A DNA stretch of 64,000 nt. Origin: Sacculina carcini (lineage: Eukaryota > Arthropoda > Thecostraca > Sacculinidae). A program made the position numbers and the translations under genes. How positions within the stretch are numbered: the first letter of the stretch is position 1; each line of letters begins with the position of its first letter. Under the pieces are notes generated by a model that saw only the letters and a program-made list of their open reading frames with translations, was not told where the DNA came from and ran no database searches. The stretch is from contig OU696578.1 in the NCBI GenBank assembly GCA_916048095.2, positions 3,702,906 to 3,766,905 on the forward strand, in the 5' to 3' direction. Positions 59,931 to 64,000 of the stretch are shown piece after piece.

Positions 59931-62900
59931 TCAATTCCGCTCTTTCAGTAGCATTTCATTTACTTTGGCCTTGAATTTGTTCAAATTGTTCTGCGAGAAA
60001 GCCTCCTCCTTCAACGTGTTCCAAGTAGACACAGTGGCCGGAAGAAAGCAACGTTGGAATTGTTTTGTACGACAACGAATTGGAGCCATGCACTGGGAAT
60101 GCTGTTTGGATGTAAACCGTGTGCTTCTTGCTGCCACGAAATCATCAGGAATTGACTTGCTCATCGGATGATGGTCGTTGTGCTTGATCTTGTACAGCAT
60201 GCACACGCTGCTGACCTTTCGACGATGGCAAAGATCACCAAGAACCAAGTCACCACAGAGTAATTTGCAAGTTCTAACAACTCTGTTGATGAGATTGAGG
60301 TGACAATCCGCAGCAGAAGACCACACGGGGGCGCAGTACTCCAGAATTGGCAAAATGAAACAGCGAAAACAACTTTTTGAGATTGTGCTGCTACCGAACA
60401 TCCGATATGCCTTTCTTATAATTCCCAGTTTCCGCGATGCCGAACAAACTAGCTTCCGAATGTGACTCTCAAACGTGAGCTTTGAGTCTACATGTACTCC
60501 CAATATTTTGAGCTCATCACACACGTTGAGTTGGGCGTCATTTATGATGATAGCTCCATGTGAAGGCTGAACGGTACGTGACCTAGAAACCAACAAGCAT
60601 TTAGATTTGGAAGTGTTCAGTATCATATTCCACCTCTCACACCACTTCAGGACGCTGCTGAGATCGTCGTTGACCGTTTAACGCACCTGTGGTCTGTCCG
60701 AAGGAGATGAAATTACAGCCATCAAGGTGATATCATCAGCATATCCATATACAGGGTTGCGTGTGGTTGTGTACAGGTCAGCGGTGTAAATGTTGAACAA
60801 AATAGGACCCAACACACTTCCCTGCGGGACACCGGACGCAATGCTCTGCCAGCCACTGTATGCTCCATCGATGGCAACACGTTGTACGCGATTGGATAGA
60901 AATTGATGCAAAACACTTAGCAAACGGCCGCCGACTCCAATCTTTCTCAGTTTTTGCAACAAGCCCTGGTGGCTCACACGGTCAAATGCTGCCGAGAAAT
61001 CCAACTGCACAATCCAGGCTTCACTGCCTTTGTCTAGCACTTGCTGGAGCTCATGCGTGATAGTAAGCAGAGCGTCAGTCGTGCTGAGTTTTTTGCGGTA
61101 TGCAAATTGGTTTTCCGACAGCAGATTGTTGCTCTCCAGGTACTTGGACAGTCTGGAAGATATCAAGTGCTCGAATATTTTGGACAGAATCGGCGTAATT
61201 GATATTGGCCGGTAGTTTGCAACATCAGCTGAATTGGTTCCTTTTGGTATGGGCGTGATATTCGCAACCCGCCAACATGATGGAAACGAACCAGTCTTCA
61301 TCAAGCGCCTGAAAAGAGCACTGAGCTTCGGAGCTAGAGTATCTGCCGTGTTCTTGAAAAATAGCGGAAACATATTCAGAGGGTCTGTTCCTCCGTGGGC
61401 ATCAAGGTCTTTCATGAGATTCGCCACTTCTTTTGATCGGAAGGCAATGCCTTTGATTTTCGGGGCGAGGACAGATGAATCGTCAGACGGAATGGACCCT
61501 TGACATTGCTTGGTATTGAAGTAATCCATAAGCAACTCTGCCTTCTCTGTTGGGTTGATTTTGAGCTCACCGTTCGCTGAAAATAAAGGAGGGACAGACA
61601 GGTTATGTCCAAACACTGACGATTTCAACGTTGACCACCATTTGTGGGCGTTATTGGCAGATGTTAGCTTTTCAGCAAGTTTCTTTGAGTGACGTGTTTC
61701 CGCTTCTGAATACACATGCTCAGCATGCCGTCTGGTCTCAGTGTAGACATTCCATGAATCGGCTGAGCGTGATTGGAGCCACTTGTGGTAAGCCTCCTGC
61801 TTGGATTCACGTGCGCTACGACATTCGTTGGTGAACCAGGCTTTGTCATCAGAGCGAAAACGTAGTTTCTTAGTAGGCACTCTCCTTGAGATGACATCAG
61901 TAATGTATTTGTTCAATGCATCGATGGGGCATTCCTTCTGCTGCAGATTTGAAACTTTAATTGCTTTCAATTCATCATTCACCTTCACCCAGTCAACATT
62001 GTTCTTCATGTGCACGAGCCTTGAAATCGTGTAAGGAGAAACCTTCTGTCTCAATGTCAACTTCACGGACAGCGACGAGTGATCTGAACTTCCTATTGGA
62101 GCTTCCACGTTTACACTCACGATATCTGAGACGTCTGTCATAACCAAGTCCAAACAGTTTCCCGCTTGATGTGTGGGACCGGACACCATTTGGGAGCAGC
62201 CAGAAATGTTGCAGAAATCATATGCTGCTCTACCATGAGCGTCTGTAGGAGATGTCGACAAGAGCCACTCACGGTGATGGGCGTTCATGTCTCCCACAAA
62301 TACAAATGCTGACTTGGTGTCCTTCTCCTGAATTGTTGACATGGCTGACAAGAGATATTCGTAGATAGAGTCGTTACTGTCTGGATTTCGGTAGGCTCCA
62401 AAGATGTAAAAATTAATCAAGGCGGTGTTGACACGCAGCAGCATAAATTCATGACAAGTGCAGTCGTGCGCTGTAATTCTCGTTGCTGAAAAGCATTTGC
62501 GTACGTACACTGCCATGCCACGCCGCCTGTTTTTTGAGTCACGTTTGATTAGCAATGGCTTACTGAAACCTGGCATCAAGAGCTCAGATTGGTCCCGATA
62601 ATCGGACACAAGCGTTTCGGCACAGATAACGATGTCCTTGGAGCGACTGGCTGCTGTCAAATCTCTGATGTTCTTATACAAGCCCCTGATGTTGGCGAAA
62701 AGTATATTTGAAAATCGTTTTTGTGGTCGAGCAGGACCGGGATTCATTTCAATATCGCCACACATCATCAGCAGAAACGACAAATCCACGGTGTGAGAAG
62801 GCACACACACAACGCAAAGCAGACATACAAATAAACACTTAATGCACGACGCATGCGAACACAAAAACACAACACATAACACATGCATACGAAATTTCAC

Positions 62901-63236
62901 AACAAAAAACAAGCATACAACACACACAATACAAAGCAAACATACACACAAATACACACACAAGAAAAACACTAGAAAACACATGTGAGAACAATTTATT
63001 GAGAGCTCATTGTTAAACACATATCGCAAGGCAAAATGTCCAATGGGCGACCACAAAGACAGAGTATGAGAGCAACACAGAATTAGTTGGCACCTCAGTG
63101 CGAGGAAAGAGCTGGGCGCTGACGGAAAACGGGAAAACCGGCCGTTAGCCGTCGGGGCGGGGCTACAATTTTCGGCCCGCCACATCAACAAAACAGACAT
63201 GAGACAGAAAATAATACATATATCCATGAACAACAC
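59931..63236 (-). pseudogene. LINE ORF: 2A-like peptide, endonuclease, reverse transcriptase; one stop
   Basis: One frame of about 1100 codons is interrupted only by TAA at 60678-60680 (after residue 852). Residues 80-145 are strongly hydrophobic and Cys/Val-rich. DIEMNPGP at 161-168 is a 2A-type ribosome-skipping motif. The APE-type endonuclease spans about 178-392 with Asn182 (ANIRGL), Glu207 (AET), Asp316 and Asn318 (GDMN), Asp363 (CLDL) and the SSDHSS motif at 383-388. RT spans about 650 onwards with NYRPISITP, QLDFSAAFD (Asp746), SGVPQGSVLGP and GYADD (Asp834, Asp835). The stop falls just after the YADD block, so thumb and C terminus (59931-60626) would not be made without readthrough. 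No zinc knuckle is seen. The CR1/L2-type assignment is by motif only. The real start may be an internal Met, such as Met117. Confidence 0.9.
62733..62756 (-). other. 2A-like ribosome-skipping motif in the LINE
   Basis: It encodes DIEMNPGP preceded by FLLMMCG. In viruses and in several invertebrate LINE families this motif makes the ribosome skip the Gly-Pro bond, releasing the upstream peptide and starting a second product with Pro. All key residues (D, E, N, P, G, P) are present. Confidence 0.88.
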
Positions 63237-63745
63237 TTATATTTATATTTATAGACAAAGTTAAATTAAATAATATACAAACTGAACTGAAAAGTGACGA
63301 AAAAGAATGTGATGAGAGAATTCAGCAGGAAGATTGCAAAGCAACTATGGCTGCGAACCCTGATTCTCAATCACATTCAGAAACAAAATATAAAAATTCA
63401 AATATATAACCTGAAATAAAAGAAAGATTAATTGACTTAAAAGTCTTAAACAGTCTTAAAAGTAAAAGAATGAGCTCGCAAGAAGAAAATATCCGCCTTT
63501 AAAAAGGCAAATATTATCAATGAACAAAACGAGTAATGAAAAATCAAAATAACGCTAAATCAAATATAATAATAAAACAACTGAAATATAACTCAATGAA
63601 CACTCAGCGTTAGCAGAAAGCAGGATCTGTCGTCGGTGAGCGTCAGCGAAGCGTAGACAGCCGGGCGCGAACGAGCGACGGAAAACACGTGCACACTCAG
63701 CGAGGGTTAGTCAGAGACTGGTTTGGTTAGATGCTATTTGTTAGA
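63237..63745 (-). other. LINE 5' untranslated region
   Basis: It is AT-rich near the ORF and GC-richer from 63610 to 63720. It would contain the internal promoter, but no specific motif is recognised. Confidence 0.5.
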
Positions 63746-63746
63746 C

Positions 63747-64000
63747 CAAATTTGGTTAGATGCTAACACCATCACACATTTATAGAAAATCTGAGTGATT
63801 GCGGTGTTATGCTTGTTTACTTGTACTGTTCTCAACATCGTAATTTACAATTAATTGCAGAAAAATTGTGTGCACCGCTGTAAATGTCCTTCTGAACAAT
63901 AATTGTTGTGACAAATTCATCTACGATTAATCAGAAACAATGGAAGCGTATTTACTGTTTTATGCCTGTGTGGGCTTATTATATATTCAGTTCAAAATAT
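63747..64000. repeat. Composite repeat, copy III, continuing past the window
   Basis: It matches 27056-27310 and 39487-39745 and is also related to 9985-10230 in the inverted-repeat arm. Confidence 0.9.

Larger units (their letters stand above)
59071..63745 (-). mobile_element. CR1-like LINE, about 4.7 kb, nearly full length
   Basis: A minus-strand non-LTR retrotransposon interrupts CTTTGCCATTTGGTTATATGC, which is uninterrupted at 39476-39496 and 27046-27066. The 3' end (left) is a TAATAATAATAA run and an A-rich tail at about 59072-59096. The 5' end lies near 63720-63745, where TTTGGTTAGATGCT occurs twice (about 63723 and 63750). The ORF encodes a 2A-like peptide, APE endonuclease and RT. 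The 5' untranslated region (63237-63740) is GC-richer near its outer end. The 3' untranslated region (59097-59930) contains a 30-bp minisatellite. Confidence 0.9.

Noticed and set aside
60678..60680. Programmed readthrough of the LINE TAA
   Set aside because: The stop splits the RT just after the YADD block, which is not a place where known LINEs use recoding. Ordinary decay is the simpler reading, unless other copies share the stop.

Overview
Organism and character. The window is nuclear DNA of a metazoan, most likely an invertebrate. The evidence is a U1 spliceosomal snRNA gene, animal-type transposons (Helitron, a Tc1/mariner-superfamily element, a CR1-like LINE with a 2A-type peptide, a Ty3/gypsy element with a tRNA-Trp primer site), AT-rich spacers and long (AC)n tracts. 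I cannot place it more finely. It is transposon-dense and host genes are rare. The only candidate non-transposon genes are the U1 snRNA (16393-16556, +) and an intact 702-codon Gln/Tyr/Pro-rich repeat protein (29510-31618, -) that I do not recognise. A truncated paralogue of that protein lies at 7607-9222. Layout 1-16 kb. A Helitron-family fragment (1-935) precedes a 1.6-kb inverted repeat (955-2603 and 9230-10855, the right arm resuming at about 14527-14700). Its interior holds (AC)n tracts, a Ty3/gypsy Gag relic (4642-5676), a 30-bp tandem repeat and the Q-rich pseudogene. The right arm is split by an LTR element with two 738-bp LTRs and a 5-bp target duplication (11165-14412). Layout 16-64 kb. 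The U1 gene is followed by three direct, diverged copies of a large composite repeat: I (16846-28190), II (about 32755-40636) and III (47043 to the window end). Each contains Tc1-type transposase debris and an inverted-repeat-bounded DNA transposon, and each has its own later insertions. Copy I carries an almost identical internal tandem duplication of 1972 bp and a LINE 3' fragment. Copy II carries a 421-bp solo LTR and a 2.8-kb Helitron. Copy III carries a 6.4-kb Ty3/gypsy element, a 355-bp solo LTR and a 4.7-kb LINE. Between the copies lie the intact Q-rich gene and a 4.8-kb Helitron (41871-46670). Because the three copies supply each other's empty sites, the ends of the Helitron, both solo LTRs, the gypsy element and both LINE insertions can be read directly or nearly so. 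How it works together. This is not an operon-like system but a layered insertion record. Every transposon protein seen is broken by at least one stop, frameshift or missing catalytic residue. The U1 gene keeps its Sm site and protein-binding loops, and the Q-rich frame is open across its full length.
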